Shown: in pieces, positions 1-11,463 of the stretch
How positions within the stretch are numbered: the first letter of the stretch is position 1
Layout: each line of letters starts with the position of its first letter
Assembly: GCA_030998225.1 (NCBI GenBank)
Contig: JAPYXD010000680.1
Location: 10,540,001-10,604,000, forward strand
Origin: Diplolepis rosae
Taxonomy: Eukaryota > Arthropoda > Insecta > Hymenoptera > Diplolepididae
Direction: 5' to 3'
Length of the DNA stretch: 64,000 nucleotides
Position numbers and translations under genes: made by a program
The notes under the pieces: model-generated
Databases searched by the model: none
What the model was told of the DNA's origin: nothing
Seen by the model: the letters and a program-made list of their open reading frames with translations, nothing else

Positions 1-172
1 GGCCCTCAGCATTATCCAACAGGGTATACTCAGGAATAACCCTGACTTTGTAAAAGATTCGGTAAATGAGACAACTGAGGTGTTGAGCCGTATACTCAAC
101 ACCCACAAGTGCCTCCTAGTAAGCGGGGTGGAAATCCAGAAGAAGCTGGAATCCCACCCCGCCTCGTAAAGG

Positions 173-1164
173 ATGGGTATCTTTCGGAGACCACGCTCTG
201 CGTCTCTGGGAGATACCCCCAAAAAGCTGACAAAGGACGAGAAGAGGGTTGCACCTTCTCCCCCTGAGGATCGGATTCCCAAGACAGGGAAGGGGAGTAA
301 ATTTCCCGCCTATTGTGCAGCCACCAGAGGCCAGATCCCACAAAAGGATGGGGAATGGCAGCTGGTGAACAGAAAGGAAAAGAAAAAAAAACAAGAGAAA
401 AAAAAGAAAGAGGTTCCTGTGCCCTTCGCGCAGGAACAAGGAGAGAAGGGGAAGATGCCACGGCGCTCTCCAGCCGCCAGGTCGGGCGATGCTATCAGGG
501 TGTCGGAGAAGGACGGTGAGTCCTACGCCGAGATCCTGGAAGCCATGAAGGCCAAGGTGGGCCCCCAAAGTTCGGGAGCGGAGGTCCTCTCCATCCGTAG
601 AACCAGAAGGGAGGAGATCCTCCTGGTCCTGAAAAGAGGGGGTGACCTCCCGGCCTTCGAGAAGGCGCTTGATCAGGCGGTCAGGCAGAGGGCTGATGTC
701 AAGTCTTTAGTATCGAAGAGGTCGCTAGAATTTAGGGACCTCGACGAGACCGTCACAAGGGAAAAGTTTGTTGCCGCGCTGTGCATCAGGCTGGGCAGAC
801 CAGACCTCCGGGACCAGTGTAGGCTGTACAAGGGCTTCGGTGGTGTGCAGACTGCGGTGGTCCGTTTAACCGAGGCGGACGCTCGGAGCTTTCTCGGGCT
901 CGGTAGGCTAAGGGTAGGGTGGTTGAACTGCCGCATCCGAGAGCATGTCAAGGTTGCCGGTTGTCGGGCGGTTGCACGCTTCCAGGCAGGAAGGATGCCT
1001 GCTGGAGGTGTGGGGGCGCGTCGCACGTGACCAAGGAGTGCAAGGCTGCTCCTAGGTGCCTGACTTGTGCTGATAGGGGCGAAAACGATGTCGCCCATGC
1101 CTCGGGGAGCGGTTCTTTCCCAATATTTAGGGAAGAGCTCCGGAGGTTGAGGTGTGGAAAGTGA
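173..1164 (+). pseudogene. non-LTR ORF1 (gag-like, CCHC zinc knuckles), frameshifted
   Basis: Starting at 173, the frame gives a basic, charged gag-like protein up to about 1030, but the zinc-knuckle part lies in another frame (about 919-1164), so a frameshift falls between. A canonical knuckle, CWRCGGASHVTKEC (CX2CX4HX4C), is followed by CLTCADRG...H, whose last Cys appears replaced by Phe (GSGSFPIF). In R1-type elements this protein binds the element RNA. The start at 173 may not be the true one, because sequence upstream to position 1 may also be gag. Confidence 0.75.
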
Positions 1165-3182
1165 AATTTCTACAGCTCAACCTCGGGAGAGGGAAGGAAG
1201 CCCAAGACCTTCTGATGCAGACTGCCAGGGAGATGAGGGCCGATGTTTTGCTCTGCACAACCAGACAAACTCAAACTCTGCTTGGTACCAGGATGCATCA
1301 CGGAGGGCTGGGATCCTTTTTTTGGCCCTGAATTGAGCATCGGGGGTTTTCTGGGGACCGACGCGGGGTTTGTTTGGATGGACGTGGCGGGGGTACGTGT
1401 GTGCAGCTGCTACTTTTCTCCCAACGATCCTTTCGAGAACTTTGAGAACTTCGAGACTCAGATCCTCCTCCTTGAGGAAAGCCTCAGAGTGAATAGTGGG
1501 GGCTCCCTTATTGCGGGCGACTGTCACAGTAAGTCGCCCGAGTTGAGAGAAGCCCGTCTGGACGGGAGGGGTATCTTGGTCGGTGAGATGGTCGCTAGGA
1601 ATAACCAGATTGTATTGAATCGGGGCAGGGATTGCACGTTCAGACGAGGAGCTGGAGGGTCAATTATCGACCTGACGATTACCGTGCCCCGTCTTGCCAC
1701 AAGGATAGGTGACTGGTTGAACGGAGTCATCTAGTGAATGTGGGAAGGGGCGGCAAGGTGCGGAGCCCCTCCTGGAACACGAAACGACTCAGCAAAGACA
1801 AGCTTCTCGAACATCTTGAAGACACCAGGCTCGTAGATGAGTTTGGTTGGGCAGGGTCTGCTGGGTCGTTGGAGGACACTGTGCGGGCGGTAAGGCGGAA
1901 AGTGGTCGGAGCATGTGACCACTCAATGCCTCGCCGCGGGCACGGGCGTACCGGGGACTCAATGTACTGGTGGAACGACCAGTTGTCTGTCCTGCGTCGA
2001 AAATGCCTTACAGCGCGGCGCAGATTTATCCGCTCCAAAGGTGATTCTCTGCTGCGCGAGGCATAGAAAAAAGCAATATCAGCTCTGAGGCAAGGCATAA
2101 AGAAGAGCCGACTTCAGTGCTGGAAAGAATTGATCGGGGAATTCGAGAAGGACCCATTGGTCTCGCCTTCAAAATAATCACTAAGAGATTGGTGACTAGA
2201 AGAAAGATCCCGGGCCTGGACAATGCCCATCCAGTCAAGTAAATTGTGCGGAGCTTGTTTCCACACGTACAGCCGTTCCAAAGACAGGACCGAAGTTCCT
2301 GCCTGGTCCGTCGCAAAGAACTTTTCACTCTCGAGGAACTAAAGAGAGCGGGTGGGAGGCTTAAGGCAAATACAGCGCCGGGGATCGACGAGGTGCCAAA
2401 CGAGATCCTCAAAGAGGTGATCGGGGCTTACCCGGAGATCCTTCTGGAAGCCTTCAACTCCTGTCTTCAAGAGGGGAGGTGCATCCTAGACTGGAAGAAT
2501 CAGAGGTTGGTCCTGCTGAGGACGGGCAATAAACCTCTAGAAGATGCCTCATCCTATAGACCTATTTATCTATTGGATACAATGGGGAAGCTTCTGGAGC
2601 AAATGATCCTACAAAGACTGCAGGGTCACATGGTCGGCGAAAACAGTCTCTGGGAAAACCAGTTCGGCTTTCCGAAAGGCAGCTCCACAGTTGGCGCCAT
2701 CCAGGCAGTGGTGTACATCGCCACTAAAACAAGAAGAGGATCTGGTAAGCGTAAGGGATTCTGCGCGTTGATCATCACTGACATACGCAATGCGTTCAAT
2801 ACCGCCAGGTGGAACATGTGCATTGAGGCGATGGTGCGGAAAAAGGTTCCAGACTACTTGTTGCGAATGATAGTTGACTATCTGAGCGACACGTGGGTGA
2901 TATACGAGGGCGACAAGTGGTCTCCAAAGAAGAGGTAACATGTGGCGCCCTTCAAGGGTCACGGGTTGGTCCACTCGTTTGGAACGGCATGTATGACGAT
3001 TTCCTGCGCATTGACCTACCTGCCGGAACGAGCATCATCGGCTTCGCGGATGACGCAGTTGTCGTGTGCGCCGCTGACAACGTCAAAATCCTGGAGCTGA
3101 GGATCAATGATAGTCTGTGGCGTTCAAAGCGTTGGTTGGATAGCAGATGCCTGAAAACTCGGAAGCTCAATTATTTACTGTT
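1153..3182 (+). pseudogene. non-LTR ORF2: endonuclease + reverse transcriptase, broken
   Basis: The endonuclease begins about 1156 with a KFLQLNLGRG motif and continues, after a frameshift near 1320, to AGDCHSKSPEL (the family GD-N-A-K-S motif, altered) and GGSIIDLTITVP. The RT follows: GIDEVPNEILKE, then SSYRPIYLLDTMGK, NQFGFPKGSSTVGAI, a palm D in IITDIRNAFNTARW, the GALQGSRVGPLVWNGMYDD box, and FADDAVVV holding the catalytic Asp pair. Stops at about 1734, 2066 and 2938 and several frame changes break it. Sequence from 2066 to 2250 is especially degraded. The product would nick target DNA and copy element RNA. Confidence 0.8.
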
Positions 3183-3195
3183 CTTGCGTCAGGCA

Positions 3196-3300
3196 GTAAA
3201 CACTCATTGGCTGCTGTTATGAAGTATTAAGCTGCATAAAGTATCTATGGCTGTATAATTATAAGATAATTTTATGAACATTGTAAACAAATAGTTTTAG
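3196..3300 (+). repeat. about 100-bp terminal-repeat-like sequence, copy 1
   Basis: This AT-rich stretch resembles 4540-4621 in the same orientation and 7104-7206 in the opposite orientation. Shared blocks include TGTATAATTATAA and an ACATT(A/G)T end. It begins at the point where the R1-like copy stops. It may be the end of an undescribed element. Confidence 0.5.
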
Positions 3301-3507
3301 CCAGACGACCAAACATTTTCTTTTTGTGCTGAACACGAATCTGGGTTCAAAATTTTTCGTTTACGTCAAGTTTTTGAGAAAATAGGGTTTAAAACCCTCC
3401 AAAAAAGGCGTTTTTGGCTACTTCTAGAAAACCGTGGATGCCAAACCCAGTCATAGAACCTTCTAAAATGTCTCAAATTAAGGCTTCTCATTTGGCCTTT
3501 GAACGCC

Positions 3508-4385
3508 AATAAACTAAAATACTATCGAATCTGACCTTGAAGCACTGTGTGCCTTCAGACATAGTGGTATCAGTGGTTGCGCACGCACCAAGTGGTTCAA
3601 ATACAGACACCCCAAACACTCCGTGATGGAATATACTCACATTGCATCCTTAAAAATTAACCCTTATGTTGATTGTATTCAAGTTTTCAACTGGTTACTT
3701 ACTGAAAATTCTATCCTATCCTAAACAGGCATCTGGGACAATAATCAACCTAAGGGTTGATTCCAAAAGGTGTAATTTAAGTTCATTCGTCCAGGGTTCG
3801 TTTAACGATGTCCTCACAATTAGCTTTAATCTGAATTTCCAACAAGTAAATTGACAAAAAATTTATCTTGTTTTGAACTGAGATTGGATAAATTAATTGA
3901 CTAAAGTGTTGTTTTGAACAGGTGCTTTATGGGTTAATTAATCCAAGGGGAGGTGAACGAAATTTTTATGGTTGATCTGTATATGAATTGTTAGCTGATA
4001 CCATTCGTTTTATTTTTTGACGTTAAAAACTGAAATGAGGAAAAGTATTAGACCCAGGAGTGGTTTTTATAGGGTACAATCTTCATCTATCCGTTCAGGG
4101 GTTGTTTGGTGGTGTCTCTACAAACCACTTCTATCGCAGTTTTACTGGCAACTCTTCAAAAATTGTAATCATCACAAGAAGTAAGGGTACATTAATCGGC
4201 CTAACGGTTGATTTTTAAAGGTTATTTAACTATAACTGGAAATGAAAAAATTCGATGTTCTCTGATACTCAGAAAAACGGCAAAGTCTTCACACTTGGTG
4301 CGTGCGTAACCAATGACACCAATACGTTCAAAGGCACACAGGGCTTTAAGGTCAGATGCGATCGAATTTTGGTTTATTACGGTCG
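3508..4385. repeat. foldback element with about 90-bp inverted arms
   Basis: The left arm (about 3508-3597) and right arm (about 4288-4382) are inverted copies. Both carry AATCTGACCTT-type and GCACGCACCAAGTG blocks (for example GCGCACGCACCAAGTGG at 3580 against its complement near 4293). The interior (3600-4285) contains related but shorter inverted pieces such as AAGGGTTGATT. There is no coding potential, so this looks like a non-autonomous foldback or MITE. Confidence 0.65.
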
Positions 4386-4539
4386 GAAGGGGGAATTACA
4401 AGCTTTAATTTTAGAGATAAAAGTTTGTTGAAAAGATCGATAAGATTGACCAGTTTCACAGCTCAATCGTTGAGTTCGTTGCTAAAGCACGAATTAGCAA
4501 ATGCATAGAATTGCTTAAAATTTTTGAAATGGCCAAAAA

Positions 4540-4621
4540 CCGGAAGCTGTTAATGCAAAATACTGTATGTATAATTGTATAATTATAATACAATTTTATA
4601 AACATTATCAATAATTATTTA
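4540..4621 (+). repeat. about 80-bp terminal-repeat-like sequence, copy 2
   Basis: Same family as 3196-3300. It abuts the left end of the mariner remnant. A copy in opposite orientation (7104-7206) abuts the mariner's right end, so the two look like inverted arms flanking the mariner. Confidence 0.5.
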
Positions 4622-4625
4622 TAGT

Positions 4626-5287
4626 TTAACGAAAACGTTGACCTTTCATCCTTAGTTTGACGTAGGGTAACAAACCAAAGTTGCATGGTGCTAAGTCTGG
4701 ACTATATGTACGGTGTTTCAATAGTTTAACTTCTATTTTGTCCAAAAACTCCTGAGTCGCGATCGCCCGATGTGCAGGTCTATTGTCATGGTGGAGGAAC
4801 CAAGAATCCACAGTCGCATGAGAAACCAAGTATTTGAAGAGTTGAGGCAAGCAGGTTTCTTTGTACCGCTTAGCAGTGACTGTTTTGGATTTCTCTAGCG
4901 AAACAGCTGTTGGAATTCCACCTTTAGTGAAAAACACAGCGACCATTCGCTTACCAAAAGACTTCGATTTTCGAACTTGTACTGGCACCTTCTTGTCTTC
5001 AAAGACACAAACTTTGCTTTGTGGTTTCGTAGGAACATCGTAGTAGTACAACCATGTTTCATCACCCATCACAATGAAATTCACCTCTACAGCATATCAA
5101 GATTTAAACTTTTTCAGCATTTTTTTTTACACCACCTGACACAATTCTCTTGTTGCTCATCAGAAAGAGCATGGAGTACACACAACGTGCACAACTTTCT
5201 CACACATAACTTCTCCGAAACAATCCGTTGTATAGTTGATTTCGGAATGTGCAGAAGTTCCTCTAATTATCTATACGTGATTTTTAC
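4626..5287 (-). pseudogene. mariner transposase, second HTH and catalytic domain
   Basis: Reading on the minus strand, the piece resumes with ENVKITYR and LEELLHIPKSTIQRIV (second HTH). It then gives FIVMGDETWLYYYD (first catalytic Asp), WFLHHDNRPAH (second Asp) and TYSPDLAPCN, in which the third Asp, 35 residues after the second, has become Asn. A stop lies between KKFKS and YAVEVNFIV. The last 40 or so residues expected for the family are missing after GQRFR. It cannot be catalytic. Confidence 0.85.
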
Positions 5288-6675
5288 ATTCTCATCATGG
5301 ATGAGAAGGTATTGGTTTTATGTGAAAAATGACTTTCGAAATTTTCATCAAATCTTTACGTTTTGAGACCCCCTGAGTCATAAAAAATGGTTTTTACGAA
5401 AGTGTCTGTCTGTCTGTCTGTAGTAGGTCGTGTGCGGCATAACTCTCGATAGAATTATCAGATTGAATTGAGCTTTGGTACACTTTATCGGAGCCGAGAA
5501 AGTAAGGACAAGTTCGTTAACCAGCCACATCCAATCAAAATTGAGGGATGGAGCACTACTTTTGTGTTTTTGAAAATAATTTTTTGAAAAAATCAAAAAT
5601 TTCAATACTGGTTTTTGATAGTGTTCATAAATATCTACAAATTATCCTGATAACATTTTTTGATTAAATCAAAATTAGAAATGTTACAGCATATTCAAAT
5701 TCGAAAAAAGTCAATATCAAAATTCCATTTTGCAGTTAAATTATACGAGATACGAAAAAACGTTATGATACAATATTATTGAATAAATAAAGGCCTACAA
5801 ATTTGAATTATAACATTTTTTCATAAGATGCATATTTTTCTTTTTAATTAAAAAAAAACTATTGAAAATCCAAAATTCAATTTTTTAACAATAATATTGG
5901 AAATACCAAAAAAACGTAAGAATACAAAGTTGTTCGTTTCAAAAAGATCTACAAATTTTGTCTGGCGCAGTTTCTGAAAAAACATATATTTTTCGTTTCA
6001 ATTCCAAAAAATACGATAAAAATGAAAAAATTCCATTTTTTAGACAAAATATGTGAAATACAACAAAAACGTTTAAATGGAAAATTGTTTACCTAAATGA
6101 GGTCTACAAATTCTGATAAAGAAATTTCGGGACAGGATGTATATTTTATGTTTTGATTTTTAATATTGAAAAAATTCGACTTTTTTCACCAAAATATGTG
6201 AGATACGAAATAAGCGTTGTTCTGTAAAATCGTTTTTACGATTGTTTTTCCTTTTTAGATATGTGGAAGAAAGTAAATTCTTTTAATCATGTAATTTATT
6301 AAAAAGTTATACTGAAATGTATACAGAAAATCGAGCGCGAAGCGCGAGTGTCATGATGAGAATGTGTTCCTTAAGGCCGATAGAGCCTTAAGTAAATTGA
6401 ATTTCCTGTTTCACTTAAATTAAAAAAGAAATTCAGTGACTTTGAGAAAATGTGTAATTCACATCATCTGTAATATTATTATAAAATTGGTTTGACCTTC
6501 AGTATCAAAATATAAGAAATAAACTTAAATGTATGCGAAGAGCACAAGACCGAGCGCGAAGCGCGAGGTCCAGAAAGAACGGAGCGCGAAGCGCGACGAT
6601 CGAAACGCGCGCCCTGGGCGCGCTCAAACTTGCGAGCGAAGCGAGCTGCGCGCGATGAGAATGTGCCCGCGAAGC
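5288..6675. mobile_element. inserted repeat element with GCGAAGC hairpin-rich end
   Basis: This sequence interrupts the mariner transposase. Its ends are short inverted motifs, ACATTCTCAT at 5288 and ATGAGAATGT at about 6657. The left part carries a TCTG microsatellite (5402-5421) and long AT-rich sequence without coding. The right part (6331-6675) has five GCGAAGC cores in GC-rich symmetrical blocks. A related end lies at about 58463-58545 in inverse orientation. The element class is unknown to me. Confidence 0.55.
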
Positions 6676-6955
6676 GGGCAGATTTGTCTATTCAATGTTA
6701 TTGCCTTCCGAACAGCATCAACTGATTTTGTAGGAGCAAAGTCCGATGGGCGTCCTGCGTGTGGTTGATCTTTGAGAACGAAACTTCTACGCCGGATTTG
6801 TAAATACTAGCGTTCTACAGTTCTGACGGAAGGACAATCCTCAATAAACACTTCCGACATTTCTTTGAAACACTCTTCTTTACTTAAATCACGTGCAAAG
6901 TTGTAATAAATTATCGCGCGAAAGTCACGTATTGTGAGGGTCGACATACGGTATC
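6676..6955 (-). pseudogene. mariner transposase, N-terminal DNA-binding part
   Basis: Minus strand from ATG at 6955: MSTLTIRDFRAIIYYNFARD, then a helix-turn-helix region ending DQPHAGRPSDFAPTKSVDAV. The GRP motif that links the two HTH regions of mariner transposases is present. One TAG interrupts it after RTVER. The frame runs into the inserted GC-rich element at about 6676. The rest of the protein resumes at about 5287. Confidence 0.8.
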
Positions 6956-7103
6956 GTTTCAACTGTGATCTCACACTAGACTGACAGGTTTGTAACAGAA
7001 GTTAGGGCGTATACCTAATCTTATACATCCTATTCACTGGTGTAATAGTACTTTGTCTTCCCTTTCTAGAAGGATCGTACGACAAAAATTATGGGCCAAC
7101 CTA

Positions 7104-7206
7104 TGTATAATGTTTATGAAATTATATTATAATTATACATTCATACATACTTTATGTAGCTTTATACTTCATAAAAGCATTAACAACAAGCCATCAATGG
7201 GGACAC
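7104..7206 (-). repeat. about 100-bp terminal-repeat-like sequence, copy 3 (inverted)
   Basis: Inverted relative of 3196-3300 and 4540-4621. It abuts the mariner right terminus. Confidence 0.5.
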
Positions 7207-8263
7207 TGAGTTATTGATACAATCCGCATATTCTTCAAACTGAAAAAATTAATTCAATTACCAAAAGACATCTGTGAATAAATAAAATCTGTAAAAGTAT
7301 CCATTCTCGTAAAAATGTTTCTCTTACCTGGATTTTTAGAATTTCTCTCAGAAACTTACAGTTTAATAAAAGAATAAAAAAGATAACAAAATATATATTT
7401 CATTAATATCAATAAGTTTTGTTTACAATTTCATTGTCTATAGCAAAAAATTTCATGTGAATTCACGAAAACCCGTTTTTTATGTTTTTTGGACTTCAAA
7501 GCCATTAAAGAACTGTAGGACCATTTTTGATTCCAGAATTTCCTTAGAATTTTTCATCTGTGATGAGATGTAACGTAAAGTAATAACACGTGTAAAGTGT
7601 TTCTTTCTGTTATATTTGATTAAATTTATGGAATAAGTATGCTTAACAAAAGCCATAACAAAATTTTATTTGTATAGCTATTAGTAGCTCGACTTGAACC
7701 TACTAACAGCAGGGCTATTTATACACAGGTTATAAGCTGTTGAAAAAATATCACTAAAATTCTAGATTCTTATCTGAAAAAAGCTTACATTACATGTATC
7801 TTAGCTTGAAAATACATTTGACCTTACAATTAGATTTAAAATACGTTTTTTATGAAAAATAGTTTAAACAGAAAACGTATTCCGTATTAAATCTAGAATT
7901 CTTATTTCTTTATTTCAATTACAGTATATTTGAAATTGAGATACTTTTGTATCTTAAGAGTGTATTAAAGCTAGGAACATTTTCAACAATGTATATCTGA
8001 TAATCCTAAGAACGTAACCAAATTTTCCGAAATATGGCTCTTTTTTTCCACGGAAATATTTTCAAATTCTTGGAATATTGAATTTATTTGCATTATTTGC
8101 AATATAAGAGTTTGAAATTGTCTACGAGGACACCTGTCGACAACGTATCCTATCTGATACGCGACTAGTGGTCCTCTGATAATGTCGGTAGTGACAAAAA
8201 TTTCAAACTCAACTAATTAATTTCATCATATAAAATTCTGATATAAACTGAGCATAGACTTAC
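7207..8263. other. non-coding; probable intron 1 of gene C
   Basis: There is no gene-like frame here. A block at 7693-7716 (CTTGAACCTACTAACAGCAG) closely matches 28834-28858 in intron 1 of gene B, which supports this being intron sequence of a paralog. The downstream exons of gene C were not found in 1-8263. Confidence 0.5.
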
Positions 8264-8384
8264 CCATAGGATTAGCGATGACCATAACAGTGTAGAGTAA
8301 AGAAAAAATAACAACCTTTATTTTTGTTGATTTTTTTTTTCCGTATCTTCTAGGAACAATAAAAATTAAGTTTTTGTACAGCAT
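8264..8384 (-). CDS. gene C, exon 1 (signal-peptide exon of S1 homolog)
   Basis: The 121-nt frame on the minus strand starts at ATG 8384-8382 and ends at a GTAAGT donor (8263-8258). It encodes 40 residues beginning MLYKNLIFIV and ending in a hydrophobic VVIFSLLYTVMVIANP segment, a likely signal sequence. Length, phase 1 and sequence match exon 1 of gene B (also 121 nt). The codon equivalent to gene A's start is ATA here, so translation would need the upstream ATG. No exon 2 was found to the left, so the gene may be broken by transposons or continue beyond the window. Confidence 0.6.
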
Positions 8385-10155
8385 TCTTCGAAAGCAGCTC
8401 TTTCTTGACCCTCTTCAGACTTATAAAGATTTATCACATAACTAAATTTATAGTTACTTAACTAGTTAATAACTTATAAATAAATATTGAAGATCATAAC
8501 TATAATTTTCAAAGTATTTCGAATATATTCATTCAAAATCTGGATATGGAACAGATATATTTTCAGATTATTGGTCAATTTTCCATGGTCTGAGAATATT
8601 TTAAAGAATAGCTTACAGAAAGTTATAGAATGACTTATTTTCTACCAGAAAGTTTAATACTTTCTGAACACATTCATAAATACAGGCTTTAATAGGTTTA
8701 CAGTAGATTTATATCAGCTATAGTAAATACCTCTACACCGAGGGACTTTTCGTTACAGTAAATCATAAAAATAAATCATATTTTAGTATATTATCATTTC
8801 TAAATGAGGCAAACAGAGTTTACATACCAGAAATTAATATATTGCTTTTCAAGCGGCGAAGTTAATATTTTCGTTTGAATAAATGAAATATTTAATCTAC
8901 TAACCGTTATAAAATCTACGAGAATTTGAAATTCACTGCATCAAAATTGCGAAGCGAAACAAAAACTATGTGAATCTGGAAACCAATATATAAAAAGTCA
9001 CTCACTCCAGCAAATGGTTTGAACTTCAGAAGTGACGAGGCTCCGGATTATGAATTCTTGTGTCTTTCTAACGCGTGCAAAACAAGAGGATAGAGAGAGA
9101 CGTTGGCACTGAGAAGAGGAGAGACTTCAGTGGAAACACACGCACAAATATCATGATCCCTCATTTATTATTCACATATTTAAGTGCGCAATGCTACACT
9201 ATTTATAATCGCAAACGCTTGAATTAAATTTCAGAATCGCTTTTGGGTTCGAACCCTCTATCTCTACCTATATCTACATAACTAAACGCATTCCTAACGC
9301 CTAAAGCCTCTCGGCTATTCTCGCTTGCCATATTCCGAAAGAAATCTCGCTTATAAGTCTCTACTGAGTTTGACAGACTTGGATCGAGTCTACGAAGCTA
9401 ATCGAAAAACATCGGAAGCACTCGGGCAACATTCTGAAACGAATTAATCACGAGACCTCTAAACAGTTTGTACATCTGTCTTTCGTCATAACCTAGTCAC
9501 AACGAAGCACGTGGCAACGAGGAACGAGCACGTTGATTCTGCGGAGTATAGAGTTCCGCGCAGGGGTCGCGGTGAGTAGTGGGAGAAGTGGTGGGGAAAG
9601 AAAAAAAGTAGAGGTGTCGAGCTGCCGATCCGCACGTATTTGCAATACTATTTTTTAATCATTTATATCTTTTAAAATAATGCCGATACAACATTTCTGA
9701 TTGCACCCCTAAAAAGATCAGTTCAAGAACTTATAGAATCAATCATAATCCTAAAATCGATTTTTTGCCTCAAAGATCCCTTTTTTGGATCGCGTCACAT
9801 ATTCATTGTTCGACTTATAAGAATTATTTTTAGAAACCTTAGTAATCCTAATATCATTTTTTCGTACTCTTAATTTTTCGAAAGGAGATTCATAATATTT
9901 GGTATTTGAAATACTAATATTTTTTCTACACGTTTCAAAGACTGTTATGACTATATTGAATTTCAATGCCATAATATAAATAAGAGTAATAAAACCTCGG
10001 CTTTCTCCATTTTAAAACAATTTTATACTAAAATTTCATCCAATTTTATCATTTACTTTAACGAAAAGTCTCTCAGTATACTGATTAAGCATTCGGACCT
10101 AATAGATTGAGAGCTGATTGCACTATAATGAAGTTCATACACGTGATCCTACTAA
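8385..10155. other. intergenic, no gene recognised
   Basis: AT-rich to about 9000. The stretch 9000-9640 is less AT-rich and could be a degraded LTR or promoter region, but I see no defining termini. 9640-10155 is AT-rich with only random short frames. Confidence 0.4.
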
Positions 10156-10163
10156 CGCTTATC

Positions 10164-11007
10164 CAGCGTTGCCATTGCTACTGATTTATAGGAGGTCTAC
10201 TGATTTTTGAGAGTGGCTACTGATACACTGATTTTCTTTAAAGTCTCCTGATTTTTTTCGGCACTTGAGCAAAGTGCACAGGAGCCTATAGAGGATTGTT
10301 TGCGAAAAATTTTATATTGGAGTTGGTAAAAAAAATTAGTAATCTTATAGTTTTATACTTCCAAAGTTTCTTAGATACAGGACAGAATAATGTTTCATCG
10401 TGGGTGGTCATCGTAGCCTGTTGGACTAAAAATTGGTCTGTTAAGCTACAGTTAAATTTGTTTTTTTTTTTTTGGATCAAAATTAAAATAATGGATGTTG
10501 TAGTAGCCGCTTGTAAAATTTTGTGATAAAAATAAAAAAGATCTGAAATCGTATATATAATTCGAATGTTTTTTTTTCAATCTTTTAGAAAGGTGATGTA
10601 AATTCACTAATCGTTTTTAAAAAATTTAAGTAAAATCAACTTTAAAATTTGTTATGGCAGGAATAATAAGAAATAAAATTATCCAAATTATTGTATAATT
10701 GCATTGCTTATTATTTCAAAAATAATAATCATTTTCGCGTCAAGAGAATTTGAAATTTTCCCGCGAGAAAATTTAAGGTGGCTGATGAATCCGCGATCTC
10801 ATTGGTTGAAAAATGTGAAAGAATGATGTTTACAACTGAAAAATGCTTCATTTCATGTCATTTTGCTTTTATATAATGGAATTATATTATTTAACAGTAT
10901 TTTAATTATTTTAAGAATAATTCATAATTTTTATAAATCTCCTGATTTTTTGTTAAGTCTCCTGATAAAAAGCTCCTGACTTTTTGTCTCGACCGTTGGC
11001 AACGCTG
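10164..11007. mobile_element. hAT-like non-autonomous element
   Basis: The ends are perfect 11-bp inverted repeats, CAGCGTTGCCA and TGGCAACGCTG. The flanking 8-mers CGCTTATC (10156-10163) and CACTTATC (11008-11015) differ at one base, as expected for an aged 8-bp target duplication. A CAG...GTTGCC terminus with an 8-bp duplication is characteristic of hAT elements. Subterminal CTCCTGATTTTT-type motifs are repeated near both ends, as transposase binding sites often are. No transposase is encoded. Confidence 0.8.
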
Positions 11008-11463
11008 CACTTATCGTCACATTGTTGGGTAGGCTTCGAAATTTTCATCTTTTTGAATGATATCATTTTAGAAATAGAAACGTCACGAATTTCTTAATTT
11101 TCACATGTTTTAATCAGCAACTCACGAAATATTATAATTTATATTGATACCACCAGTTTCAAATTTACATAAGTAATCATTTTAACTTTATAATTTGGGA
11201 ATATTTCAATCGCATGACTTTAAAATCATTGTAAACAAACAATTTTCTTGTTTTCTATTTCGACTTTTTTTTTTGGTATCCTTTTTAGTCACAGTTTTCT
11301 TGGATATGTCAGTCTTTACATCACTTTGCAATAAGAACTGACAAATTCAGAAAAACTGTAATCAAAAAGGAAAGTTAAAGAAAAATAAAATTTGTAAACT
11401 CTAACAGAGGGTACTTTTTATCTTCTGAGGGTAGTATTATAAGTTTGTTAGAGGAAATAGTAT

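Larger units (their letters stand above)
1..3182 (+). mobile_element. R1-like non-LTR retrotransposon, degraded
   Basis: Two consecutive open regions encode a gag-like protein with CCHC knuckles, then an apurinic-type endonuclease and a reverse transcriptase. This order and the style of knuckles are typical of the R1 clade of insect LINEs. The left end lies outside the window. The right end stops inside the RT thumb region near 3182 with no 3' UTR or poly-A visible, so the copy is 3' truncated. It is clearly more GC-rich than its surroundings. Several frameshifts and stops show it is dead. Clade placement is by recognised motifs, not by a search. Confidence 0.85.
4622..7103 (-). mobile_element. 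mariner (D34D) split by a 1.4-kb insertion
   Basis: The minus-strand transposase N-terminus (6955 down to about 6676) and its middle and C-terminus (about 5287 down to 4626) are separated by an unrelated insertion. The right terminus reads inward as GGTTGGCCCATAA, resembling common mariner TIRs. Inverted AT-rich arms flank the whole unit. The copy is inactive: it has stops, the insertion, and loss of the C-terminal end. Confidence 0.75.

Noticed and set aside
9243..9254. GGGTTCGAACCC resembling a tRNA T-loop
   Set aside because: It is a simple palindrome without a D-arm, anticodon arm or acceptor stem on either side in either strand.
9000..9640. Possible solo LTR (less AT-rich, promoter-like)
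   Set aside because: No TG...CA ends with a target duplication, no primer binding site and no second copy in the window.
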